A stretch of DNA of 64,000 bases from Labrenzia sp. VG12 (GTDB lineage: Bacteria > Pseudomonadota > Alphaproteobacteria > Rhizobiales > Stappiaceae): assembly GCF_002237595.1 (NCBI RefSeq), contig NZ_CP022529.1:5858001-5922000 (forward strand), in the 5' to 3' direction. Below, piece by piece: positions 16,528 through 24,362 of the stretch. Within the stretch, counting starts at the first letter, position 1. Every line of letters begins with the position of its first letter. The notes below the pieces were generated by a model. It saw only the letters and a list, made by a program, of their open reading frames with translations, did not search any database and was not told where the DNA came from. Position numbers and translations under genes: made by a program.

Positions 16528-18774
16528 GTGACGGTTCATCAGCGCGACTGGCAGTCCTTTGTAACGCCTGGAAAAGACGGCGCGGTCCATATGGATCTCG
16601 CCGTTGACGGCATCACCTGTGCGGCCTGCATGGGCGAGATCGAACGTGGGCTGAAACGTCTGCCGGGTATCCGGACCGCACGGGTCAATCTGACCAGTCA
16701 GCGGCTTGCGGTCGACTGGGTCGAGGATCAGACCGGCGCAGACGAAATCGTTGCCGAGCTCGACCGGCTGGGTTACACGGCGCACCCGTTCGATCCGGCC
16801 AGCCAGAAGCAGCGCCAGGACCAGACCGGCAAACAGCTTCTGCGCTGTCTGGCGGTGGCCGGTTTTGCCGGCATGAACATCATGCTGCTGTCGGTCTCCG
16901 TCTGGTCGGGCAATGCCACCGACATCACGCCCGAAACGAGAGACTTCTTTCACTGGCTGTCTGCCCTGATCGCCTTGCCGACCGTCGTCTATTCCGGCCG
17001 TCCTTTTGTCATCAGCGCTTTCCGGGCGCTGTCGGCCGGCCGGCTCAACATGGACGTGCCGATCGTGATCGGCGTCTTTCTGGCCGTTGCGCTGTCCATC
17101 GTGCAAACGCTGCAGCATCATCATCACGCCTATTTTGAATCGGCCGTGATGCTGTTGTTCTTTCTGCTGGTCGGGCGGTATCTCGACCACAACATGAAAG
17201 GGCGCACGCGGTCCTTTGCCGAGAACATTGCCGCCCTCAAGGCCGAAGTCGCCGCCCGCATCAATCCGGACGGAAGCGTTCGCGAGGTCCCTCTTTCAAA
17301 GGTTGTTTCGGGAGATCTTGTGCTTGTGTCCGGCGGTGAGCGGGTGCCCGTCGACGGTCTGGTTGAAACCGGAACGTCGGAAATCGACCAGAGCCTGGTG
17401 ACCGGGGAAAGCGTTCTCGTTCCGGTGATCGCCGGCCAGCGGGTCTATGCCGGCACGCTGAACGGGGCAGGGGCCCTGCAGGTACGTGTCGAGGCCGCAT
17501 CCGGCGCGACGCTGCTCGACGAGGTCAACCGGCTGCTGGAGGCAGCTTCTCAGGCCAAGTCCAGCTATGTGCGCATCGCGGACCGGGCGGCTCAGCTCTA
17601 TGCGCCGCTGGTCCACGGCGCCGCGGCCCTGACCTTTCTGGGCTGGCTGCTCGCAGGGCTGAGCTGGCAGCCCGCACTCGTGATCTCCATCTCCGTTCTC
17701 ATCATCACCTGTCCCTGTGCCTTGGGGCTGGCCGTGCCGGCCGTTCAGGTCGTTGCGTCCGGTCAACTGTTCCGCCGCGGGGTGCTGCTCAATTCGGGGG
17801 ATGCCATCGAACGTCTTGCCGAGATCGACACGATCCTGTTTGACAAGACCGGCACGCTGACGCTTGCCGAACCGGACCTGTGCAGCGATATCGATCCGGA
17901 TGACACCGATATTGCACTGGCAGGTCGTCTGGCCCTGGCCAGCCGCCATCCGTTGTCAACCGCGCTGGTCAAGGCGACAGGCGCCCTGACGCCACTTCCG
18001 GAGGTCACGGAACACTCCGGTGCAGGTCTGGAAACCGTTGTGGACGGAAACCGTCTGCGCCTCGGCAGTCCGGTCTTTTGCGGCGCGTCACCGGAGCAGA
18101 TCGATAAGGCTCTGCGGGACGCGCCGGGGGCATCGCTTCTTGCCATCGGGCTTGGAGACCGCCCGGTCCGCCTGCTCGCCTTCCGTCAGCGACTGCGCCC
18201 GGACGCAAAGTCCGTCATTGCAAGCCTGGAGGCACAGGGCCTTGCGCTCGAAATCCTGTCGGGCGACACGCAGCCCGCCGTTGCTGACTGTGCCGAAACC
18301 CTGGGTGTTGCCAACTGGCAGGCGGGTATGAAACCGGCCCAGAAGATCGCGCGCCTGGAGGAGCTTCAGCGACAGGGGCGCAAGGTGCTGATGGTCGGTG
18401 ACGGCCTCAATGATGCACCGGCGCTTGCCGGTGCGCATGTCTCGCTGTCGCCGGTCTCGGCGGTCCATCTCAGTCAGGCCGCTTCAGATGCGGTCTTCCT
18501 GGGTGACAAATTGCAGCCGGTTGCCGATGCGCTCAGCCTGTCGAAACGGGCGCGCGCGGCGATCGAACAGAATCTCTGGATCTCGACGATCTACAATGTC
18601 ATTGCGGTGCCGATCGCGGTTGCAGGTTTTGTAACGCCGCTCATGGCTGCCGTTGCCATGTCCGCCTCGTCTCTGGCGGTAACGGCAAATGCCCTGAAAC
18701 TTCGCTGGGGAGAGGGGCGTTCCCAAATGGAGCAGACCGATCACGGTGTTGGCGAAAGCCCGGTGCAAGGTTAA
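16528..18774 (+). CDS. ccoI: Copper-exporting P1B-type ATPase CcoI (FixI)
   Basis: About 748 residues. An N-terminal heavy-metal-associated domain with GITCAACM is followed by membrane helices, the actuator segment with VTGES, the CPC ion-binding motif (ITCPCALGL), the phosphorylation site DKTGTLT and the hinge GDGLNDAP. It supplies copper to the periplasm for the cbb3 CuB site. I take GTG 16528, four bases after the ccoH stop; a GTG at 16477 inside ccoH is an alternative that would add 17 residues of non-homologous look. Confidence 0.94.
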   Translation: MTVHQRDWQSFVTPGKDGAVHMDLAVDGITCAACMGEIERGLKRLPGIRTARVNLTSQRLAVDWVEDQTGADEIVAELDRLGYTAHPFDPASQKQRQDQTGKQLLRCLAVAGFAGMNIMLLSVSVWSGNATDITPETRDFFHWLSALIALPTVVYSGRPFVISAFRALSAGRLNMDVPIVIGVFLAVALSIVQTLQHHHHAYFESAVMLLFFLLVGRYLDHNMKGRTRSFAENIAALKAEVAARINPDGSVREVPLSKVVSGDLVLVSGGERVPVDGLVETGTSEIDQSLVTGESVLVPVIAGQRVYAGTLNGAGALQVRVEAASGATLLDEVNRLLEAASQAKSSYVRIADRAAQLYAPLVHGAAALTFLGWLLAGLSWQPALVISISVLIITCPCALGLAVPAVQVVASGQLFRRGVLLNSGDAIERLAEIDTILFDKTGTLTLAEPDLCSDIDPDDTDIALAGRLALASRHPLSTALVKATGALTPLPEVTEHSGAGLETVVDGNRLRLGSPVFCGASPEQIDKALRDAPGASLLAIGLGDRPVRLLAFRQRLRPDAKSVIASLEAQGLALEILSGDTQPAVADCAETLGVANWQAGMKPAQKIARLEELQRQGRKVLMVGDGLNDAPALAGAHVSLSPVSAVHLSQAASDAVFLGDKLQPVADALSLSKRARAAIEQNLWISTIYNVIAVPIAVAGFVTPLMAAVAMSASSLAVTANALKLRWGEGRSQMEQTDHGVGESPVQG

Positions 18775-18779
18775 CGACA

Positions 18780-18932
18780 ATGGATGTTCTGATTTTCCTG
18801 ATCCCGATTGCCCTGTTGCTGGGAGCGCTCGGCCTCGGTGCGTTTCTCTGGTCCCTGAAAAGCGGCCAATATGATGATCTGGAAGGCGCCAAGTGGCGCA
18901 TCCTGGATGATGACGATCTGCCGGGCAAATAG
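18780..18932 (+). CDS. ccoS: cbb3-type oxidase assembly protein CcoS
   Basis: 50-residue peptide from ATG 18780 to TAG 18930-18932, five bases after ccoI. One membrane helix (IFLIPIALLLGALGLGAFLW), then the family signature SLKSGQYDDLEGAKWRIL and an acidic end. It is needed for cofactor insertion in cbb3 oxidase. It closes the ccoGHIS unit. Confidence 0.93.
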   Translation: MDVLIFLIPIALLLGALGLGAFLWSLKSGQYDDLEGAKWRILDDDDLPGK

Positions 18933-19050
18933 ACGGGACCGTGATTGTAACAGGCCTGCGTTCCAACTTGCGACGGTTGGGGGCGGTCCTGCCTTGTCGG
19001 CGCCGCATTGGCCATCTAGCGATGCCTCCGCAAAATTGCGAGGATGAGGC

Positions 19051-19722
19051 ATGGAACAGTTCCCCGAGGCTCACAAACCCGGCTACGCGATTTATTCGCG
19101 AAAGTCACTGGCCGTCTATGACGCCCTCGTGCTGGGCTTTTCCAACAGCTTCCTCTGGCGCTGTCCAAGCCGGCATCTGGTTGATCTTTATGATCGTCAC
19201 CTGTCTGCGGATCATCTCGATATCGGCGTCGGGACCGGGTACTTTCTGGACAAGGCTGTGTTTCCGGAGGCCAAGCCCAGGATTACGCTGCTCGACCCGA
19301 ATGCGGAATGTCTGGAGGCCGCGGCGGAACGGATCAGCCGGTACCAGCCACATAAGGTAAGGGCCGATGCTCTGATCCCGTGGCCGGAGACGCTTGGCAC
19401 GTTTCAGTCGGTCGGGCTGAATTACGTCTTTCACTGTCTGCCCGGAACCATGTCGGACAAGATGGTTCTGCTGGACCACTTGCAGCCCCATCTGGCTCCC
19501 GGCGGCACGGTGTTCGGGTCAACCATCCTGCAGGGCGATGTGCCCCGGTCATGGGCAGCCCGGAAGTTGATGGGCATCTACAACGCCAAGGGTGTTTTCA
19601 GCAATGAAAACGACACGCTTGAAGCTCTTGAAGGCGCTCTGCAGGAGCGCTTCGAAGAAGTCGAGATAGACATTGTCGGATGTGTTGCGCTGTTCAGCGC
19701 CCGGCTGCCTCGCTCAGCGTAG
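19051..19722 (+). CDS. Class I SAM-dependent methyltransferase
   Basis: 223 residues, cytosolic Rossmann-type fold: motif I DIGVGTGYF, an acidic LLDPN at the end of strand 2, and a GTFQSVGLNYVFHCLPG motif IV region. The substrate is unknown. The ribosome site GAGGATGAGG sits directly before ATG 19051. It has its own transcription unit between ccoS and a convergent small gene. Confidence 0.85.
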   Translation: MEQFPEAHKPGYAIYSRKSLAVYDALVLGFSNSFLWRCPSRHLVDLYDRHLSADHLDIGVGTGYFLDKAVFPEAKPRITLLDPNAECLEAAAERISRYQPHKVRADALIPWPETLGTFQSVGLNYVFHCLPGTMSDKMVLLDHLQPHLAPGGTVFGSTILQGDVPRSWAARKLMGIYNAKGVFSNENDTLEALEGALQERFEEVEIDIVGCVALFSARLPRSA

Positions 19723-19760
19723 TGACCCATCGAGACCGGAGGGTCCGAAGCAGTGAAAGG

Positions 19761-19928
19761 TCAAGACAGGACGTTGGACAACGCCATGCCCGTGGCCAGC
19801 AGGACAAGCCCGACACCGGCGAGCAGCAGCAGATTGTCCCGTAACCCGCCACTGGTTTCCGGTTCGGACGTCTGAGGCTCGTGAGGGAGCGGTTTGTCTT
19901 CCCCGAAAGGGTCTGGATCCCGGGACAT
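19761..19928 (-). CDS. Small single-helix membrane protein, function unknown
   Basis: 55 residues from ATG 19928. A charged, proline-rich N-terminus (MSRDPDPFGEDKPLPHEP) is followed by a C-terminal membrane helix (NLLLLAGVGLVLLATGMAL). No family recognised. A longer frame begins at 20027, but its extra N-terminus looks non-coding. Convergent with the methyltransferase gene. Confidence 0.5.
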   Translation of the reverse strand: MSRDPDPFGEDKPLPHEPQTSEPETSGGLRDNLLLLAGVGLVLLATGMALSNVLS

Positions 19929-20225
19929 GGTTCTAAACGTCGTGTGCAAAGGCGTCTCTTGGATTTGGTTTTCTGCTTGCCAAGATGACGTTTCAGTCTT
20001 GAAAGTCCCGTTAACATCGCTTCCCACAAAAGATTAATTCGCTGCAATATTACCAAGGGATGAAATCGTCTCTTGTATTCCGAAGTTTTTGTGCAGGAAA
20101 TTGCACCATTCAAGAGTTGTATGATGGTTGCAAGGCGATTTGCAGCGTTCTCACGTCAGCCTGGATCAGGCTAACTCATTGTTCAGACTTTCATGTCAAG
20201 ATTGAATGCAAACATGGAGGACTAG

Positions 20226-20759
20226 GTGAGCCTCGATCTTGCCTCGCTGACATTCTTGCTGGTTGAAGACAGTGCCTATATGCGGACGATCCTGCGCACC
20301 ATGCTGCAGGGCTTCGGCGCGCGCCGCATTGTCGAGGCCGAAGACGGTGCGTCCGGCCTTGAGGCCATGGATCGCGCGAACCCGGATATCCTTATCCTCG
20401 ATTGGGTCATGCCGATCCTGGACGGAGCCGACATGGTGCGCATGATCCGCAGCCCGAACAATCCCTTTGCCTATATCCCGATCATCATGGTGACGGCTCA
20501 CACCGAGCGCAGCCGGATCGTGGAGGCACGGCGACTTGGGGTTCACGAACTGCTTTCCAAGCCGATCTCGGCCAAGTCCCTCTACCAGAGGGTCTCCAGC
20601 GTGATCCTCCATCCGCGTGACTTCATCAAGACCGCCACGTATTTCGGTCCCGCGCCGCGCGAAATTCGCAATCGTCAGAAAATCTGGCAGGGCGGTCCCG
20701 GGCAACCCGGACAGCCGGGCGAAGGTGGCGGCGACGACAACGTCACGGCCATCGGCTAA
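20226..20759 (+). CDS. CheY-like response regulator with extended C-terminus
   Basis: 177 residues. A receiver domain (about 7-130) has acidic VEDS, phospho-acceptor in ILDWVMP, and the KPIS lysine. A tail follows with no known output domain, ending in a Gly/Pro/Gln-rich low-complexity stretch (QGGPGQPGQPGEGGG). GGAGGA precedes the GTG start at 20226. Its kinase is not in the window. Confidence 0.82.
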   Translation: MSLDLASLTFLLVEDSAYMRTILRTMLQGFGARRIVEAEDGASGLEAMDRANPDILILDWVMPILDGADMVRMIRSPNNPFAYIPIIMVTAHTERSRIVEARRLGVHELLSKPISAKSLYQRVSSVILHPRDFIKTATYFGPAPREIRNRQKIWQGGPGQPGQPGEGGGDDNVTAIG

Positions 20760-20782
20760 CCGATTTTCAAATTCGAATGGGA

Positions 20783-21010
20783 TCAGGCGGCTGACTGCGC
20801 GTTGCTGCGCTGAACGTCATGATAGGTGGAGCCGGATTGCAGGGCAGCATTTTCTGTTTCCGCTGCTTCGGCAAACTGGGCCAGCACATCAAGGTCAACG
20901 GTATAGTGGTCCAGCAGGAATTGCGACAGAACATCAATCGGCAAATGCTGATATCCGTCCACAGCCGCCATCAATGATTCAAGAGTGTCCAGCCGTTCCC
21001 GCTTTACCAT
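20783..21010 (-). CDS. Small protein, function unknown
   Basis: 75 residues, predicted helical (TLESLMAAVDGYQHLPIDVLSQFLLDHYTVDLDVLAQFAEAAE, in part), with no signal or membrane segment. No family recognised. No strong ribosome site is visible, so it is supported mainly by its protein-like composition in an otherwise empty gap. Confidence 0.45.
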   Translation of the reverse strand: MVKRERLDTLESLMAAVDGYQHLPIDVLSQFLLDHYTVDLDVLAQFAEAAETENAALQSGSTYHDVQRSNAQSAA

Positions 21011-21208
21011 GGTCGTCGTTGAGCCGTTTTGATTTTCCCCTGATTTGCATAGTTAATAATGCGTAAAACCGGTCAACGCAAGGCTGTGTTTTAGGCAGGT
21101 TAACGTGTTGGGAAACCGTCCACAGGGATGTGTTTAATCTTCGGGAAAACCTTGGTAAAACCCACGATCAAACCGCATGCTGCTGACGCAGTTCAAAGGA
21201 TCTTTTTC

Positions 21209-21652
21209 ATGGCGCACCCGATCTTCATCCTGAACGGACCGAATCTCAACCTGCTTGGCAAGCGGGAACCGAAGATTTACGGGTCCCAAACGCTGGACGA
21301 TGTGGAGCAGATGTGCGCAGAAACCGCGCAGCAGGCCGGCCTTGAAATCGTCTTCAGGCAGAGCAACGCCGAACATCAGCTGATCGACTGGATTCACGAA
21401 GCCAGGGAGACGGCGTCAGCCATCATCATCAATCCGGCCGCCTACACACACACATCCATTGCCATTCTGGATGCGCTGAGCGCCTGTACCTGCCCGGTGA
21501 TCGAGGTGCATATCTCGAATGTTCACCAGCGCGAGAGCTTCCGCCATCATTCCTACGTGTCGCAACGTGCCGAAGCGGTCATCGCCGGCTGCGGAGTTGC
21601 AGGCTACGTCTACGCCGTACAGCATGCAGCAAGGCTGAACGGTTCAAGATAG
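21209..21652 (+). CDS. aroQ: Type II 3-dehydroquinate dehydratase
   Basis: 147 residues. Converts 3-dehydroquinate to 3-dehydroshikimate in the shikimate pathway. It shows the ILNGPNLNLLGKREP start with the catalytic arginine/tyrosine loop (REPKIYGSQTLDD), a QSNAEHQLIDWIHEA segment and the INPAAYTHTS substrate loop; IEVHISNVHQRESFRHHSY contains the catalytic histidine region. AAAGGA precedes ATG 21209. The longer frame from 21128 adds a non-homologous leader. Solitary gene. Confidence 0.95.
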   Translation: MAHPIFILNGPNLNLLGKREPKIYGSQTLDDVEQMCAETAQQAGLEIVFRQSNAEHQLIDWIHEARETASAIIINPAAYTHTSIAILDALSACTCPVIEVHISNVHQRESFRHHSYVSQRAEAVIAGCGVAGYVYAVQHAARLNGSR

Positions 21653-21715
21653 GTCCGGGAGTTTATTCAACTCGACATGAAGGAAGGTCGGCTTCGGCCA
21701 GCCAGAGGCAAAGGA

Positions 21716-22456
21716 TCAATAGCCTTTGCCCTTGAAGAACTCTTTCACGACCGTGGTGGCCAGGATCCGGATATCGAGAAAAACGGATTGCCTGCGAATA
21801 TAGGCGAGGTCGTATTCCAGGCGCATGCGCGCTGCATAGGGATCGCGTGTTTCGCCGCGAAACCCGTTTACCTGGGCCAGTCCGGTAATGCCCGGAAGGA
21901 CCCGGTGCCGGGTCATGTAGCGGGTGTCGAAATGCTCGTAGGGCATGCCCGCTGCCAGCATTCCCGGAACATGTGGCCGTGGACCGACAAGTGACATGTC
22001 GCCCTTGAGAACGTTGATCAACTGCGGCAGCTCGTCGAAATTGCTCTTGCGCAGGAACCCGCCAACTGCGGTCACGCGCGGGTCGTCTTCGACGGTCTGT
22101 GCAACACCGGATTTGTCACACAGGTGCATGTGCATGGAGCGGAATTTCAGGACCGTGAACGGCGTGCCGTCGCGGCCATATCGTTGCTGGCGGAAGAAGA
22201 CCGGCCCACGGCTGGTGGTCTTGATTGCAACCGAGATTGCAACGAAGAGGGGAAACAGCAGGATCAGGCCAGCAAACGCACCGGTCAGGTCCAAGGTCTT
22301 CTTGAGGCCGGAATCCACCGCGCGCATGACGCGGCTGCGCCGCCGCGACACGTCGATCGTGTCAGCGTTCGCGCCGCGCCAGACGACGTATTCAGCGAGA
22401 CTCAAGGTGTCTCGGCTCGGCTCGTCGGCGTCGTATGAAACTGTTTCGTTTGCCAA
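21716..22456 (-). CDS. Undecaprenyl-phosphate sugar transferase (ExoY-like)
   Basis: 246 residues. One membrane helix (LTGAFAGLILLFPLFVAISVAI) is followed by the bacterial sugar-transferase domain: FFRQQRYGRDGTPFTVLKFRSM, FDELPQLINVLKGDMSLVGPRP and LPGITGLAQVNG. It starts exopolysaccharide repeat synthesis by loading a sugar phosphate on the lipid carrier. The neighbouring UDP-glucose dehydrogenase on the same strand fits a polysaccharide role. Lacks the multi-helix N-terminus of WbaP/WcaJ. Confidence 0.9.
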   Translation of the reverse strand: MANETVSYDADEPSRDTLSLAEYVVWRGANADTIDVSRRRSRVMRAVDSGLKKTLDLTGAFAGLILLFPLFVAISVAIKTTSRGPVFFRQQRYGRDGTPFTVLKFRSMHMHLCDKSGVAQTVEDDPRVTAVGGFLRKSNFDELPQLINVLKGDMSLVGPRPHVPGMLAAGMPYEHFDTRYMTRHRVLPGITGLAQVNGFRGETRDPYAARMRLEYDLAYIRRQSVFLDIRILATTVVKEFFKGKGY

Positions 22457-22649
22457 GTTTTGTCAGCCTCAACCCGATACACTGGGATGTGCAAAATCAT
22501 CCTATCCGGTGGCGGTTGCGCCCGCTATCACATCGTTAATTAATGGTTAACGAGATCCGGAAAATTGTTGTCTGTTAAGGATTTGGTTACCATGCTGTCG
22601 CCGCCGGGGCAATAAACCAAAGACAAATGTGATGTGAAATTTTGGTAAT

Positions 22650-22692
22650 ACAGAAAAAGTGAACGCCGGGCTGTTTCTGAACCCGGCGTTCC
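22650..22692 (-). terminator. Terminator of UDP-glucose dehydrogenase gene
   Basis: A perfect 10-bp stem GAACGCCGGG / CCCGGCGTTC (22661-22691); read on the minus strand it is followed by ACTTTTTCTG. It lies 33 bases past the gene's stop. Confidence 0.85.
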
Positions 22693-22724
22693 AAAATTGT
22701 CAGTAAAATGATGCCCTGAAAAAA

Positions 22725-24032
22725 TCAGTAGCTGCGGCCGACGCTGGTATATTCGAAGCCGTGGGCAGTCATGTAATCCGACTTGTAGATGTTCCTGAGA
22801 TCGACCACTTTCGGGGCGTTGACCAGGGATTTGACCCGGTCCAGATCGAGCGCACGGAACTGATCCCATTCGGTGACGATTACAACCACATCTGCGTTTT
22901 CGATGGCGTGATAAGGACCATCGCAGAACAGGACGCCGGACATGACCTTTTTGGCTTCTTCCATGCTTGCCGGGTCGTAAGCCCTGATTTTCGCGCCTGC
23001 GGATTGCAACTTGGCAACGATATCGATGCTCGGCGCTTCGCGCATGTCGTCGGTGTTCGGTTTGAAGGCGAGGCCAAGGAGGGCGATCGTCTTGCCGTCG
23101 ACATCGCCGCCCATGAAATCAATGACCTTGTCGGCCATCTTCTTCTTGCGTGCCGTATTCACTTCAATGACGCTGTCGACGATTTTCAGGTCCGACTGGG
23201 CGTCAGCGGCAATCTTGGAAAGGGCAAGCGTATCTTTCGGAAAGCAGGAACCGCCATAGCCCGGTCCTGCATGCAGGAACTTGCCGCCGATCCGGTTGTC
23301 GAGACCGATACCGCGGGAGACTTCCTGAACATTCGCGCCGACTTTTTCGCACAGATCCGCGATCTCGTTGATGAACGTGATCTTGACCGCCAGAAAGGCG
23401 TTGGCAGCATATTTGATCAGTTCGGACGTCCGGCGGCGGGTCACAATGATCGGCGTTTCGTTGAGATAAAGCGGCCGGTAGAGTTCCTGCATCACCTCGA
23501 CCGCCTTGTCGCTGTCGGTGCCGACCACAACCCGGTCCGGGCGTTTGAAGTCGCTGATGGCGGCGCCTTCCCGCAGGAATTCCGGGTTGGACACGACGGC
23601 AAACTGCGCGTCCGGATTGGTCTTGGCAATGATCGCTTCTACTTCGTCTCCGGTGCCGACCGGAACAGTTGACTTGGTGACGATCACCGTGAAGCCGTCA
23701 ATGAGCCCGGCAATTTCTTCGGCTGCCGCATAGACATAGGAGAGATCCGCGTGACCGTCGCCGCGGCGGGTCGGAGTGCCGACAGCGATGAAGACCGCAT
23801 CTGCCTGCCTGATTGCCTCGCTCGGATCTGTGGTGAAGAAGAGGCACTCTTCGGCAACGTTCTTGGCAACCAGGTCCTGGAGCCCGGGTTCATAGATCGG
23901 GATCTGGCCGTTGTTGAGGGCATCGATCTTGCTCGCGTCCTTGTCGATGCAGGTCACGACGTGACCGAAATCCGCAAAACATGTTCCCGAAACCAGACCG
24001 ACATAGCCGGTCCCAATCATTGCAACGCGCAT
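22725..24032 (-). CDS. UDP-glucose 6-dehydrogenase
   Basis: 435 residues, usual length. Oxidises UDP-glucose to UDP-glucuronate with NAD for exopolysaccharide synthesis. It has an N-terminal NAD fold (MIGTGYVGLVSG), the GTPTRRGDG loop, the catalytic cysteine in YGGSCFPKDT, and a C-terminal LGLAFKPNTDDMREAP segment. It has its own terminator before the exoY-like gene, so the two are probably separate transcripts. Gene name in this genus may be ugd or rkpK. Confidence 0.95.
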   Translation of the reverse strand: MRVAMIGTGYVGLVSGTCFADFGHVVTCIDKDASKIDALNNGQIPIYEPGLQDLVAKNVAEECLFFTTDPSEAIRQADAVFIAVGTPTRRGDGHADLSYVYAAAEEIAGLIDGFTVIVTKSTVPVGTGDEVEAIIAKTNPDAQFAVVSNPEFLREGAAISDFKRPDRVVVGTDSDKAVEVMQELYRPLYLNETPIIVTRRRTSELIKYAANAFLAVKITFINEIADLCEKVGANVQEVSRGIGLDNRIGGKFLHAGPGYGGSCFPKDTLALSKIAADAQSDLKIVDSVIEVNTARKKKMADKVIDFMGGDVDGKTIALLGLAFKPNTDDMREAPSIDIVAKLQSAGAKIRAYDPASMEEAKKVMSGVLFCDGPYHAIENADVVVIVTEWDQFRALDLDRVKSLVNAPKVVDLRNIYKSDYMTAHGFEYTSVGRSY

Positions 24033-24362
24033 TCTAAAATTTCCTGCTTCCGAGCGGTGTCCGGCAGTCGCCGGTCGCCATGAGGCTTTTCAAGTGTGCC
24101 CGGATTACATGGCTGGAGTCGAAAAGACCAGACCTGAAGTCGATCCTGCCTTCAATTTGCCGCTGCCGCATCGCGTACCGTTCAAGAATGCCGATTTGGG
24201 ATCAGCGTATCGATGATGGGGAGGACTGGTAAAATTGCGCAGGAGTAATTGTTAAGACTGTGCAATATAAAACAAAACGATCCAGGCTGTAAGTTCTCGT
24301 AAAATTATAAAAGATTCACCTCATGCTGTTCTGGTTGTAAGGTGAAGTGTAGACAGGGACTG
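24033..24362. other. Divergent gap between UDP-glucose dehydrogenase and the EIIC-EAL gene
   Basis: 330 bases with no supported gene. The right half is AT-rich and likely holds the EIIC-EAL promoter. An inverted repeat TTCACCT (24315-24321) / AGGTGAA (24340-24346) lies just before the start codon and could be an operator or a leader hairpin. Confidence 0.45.
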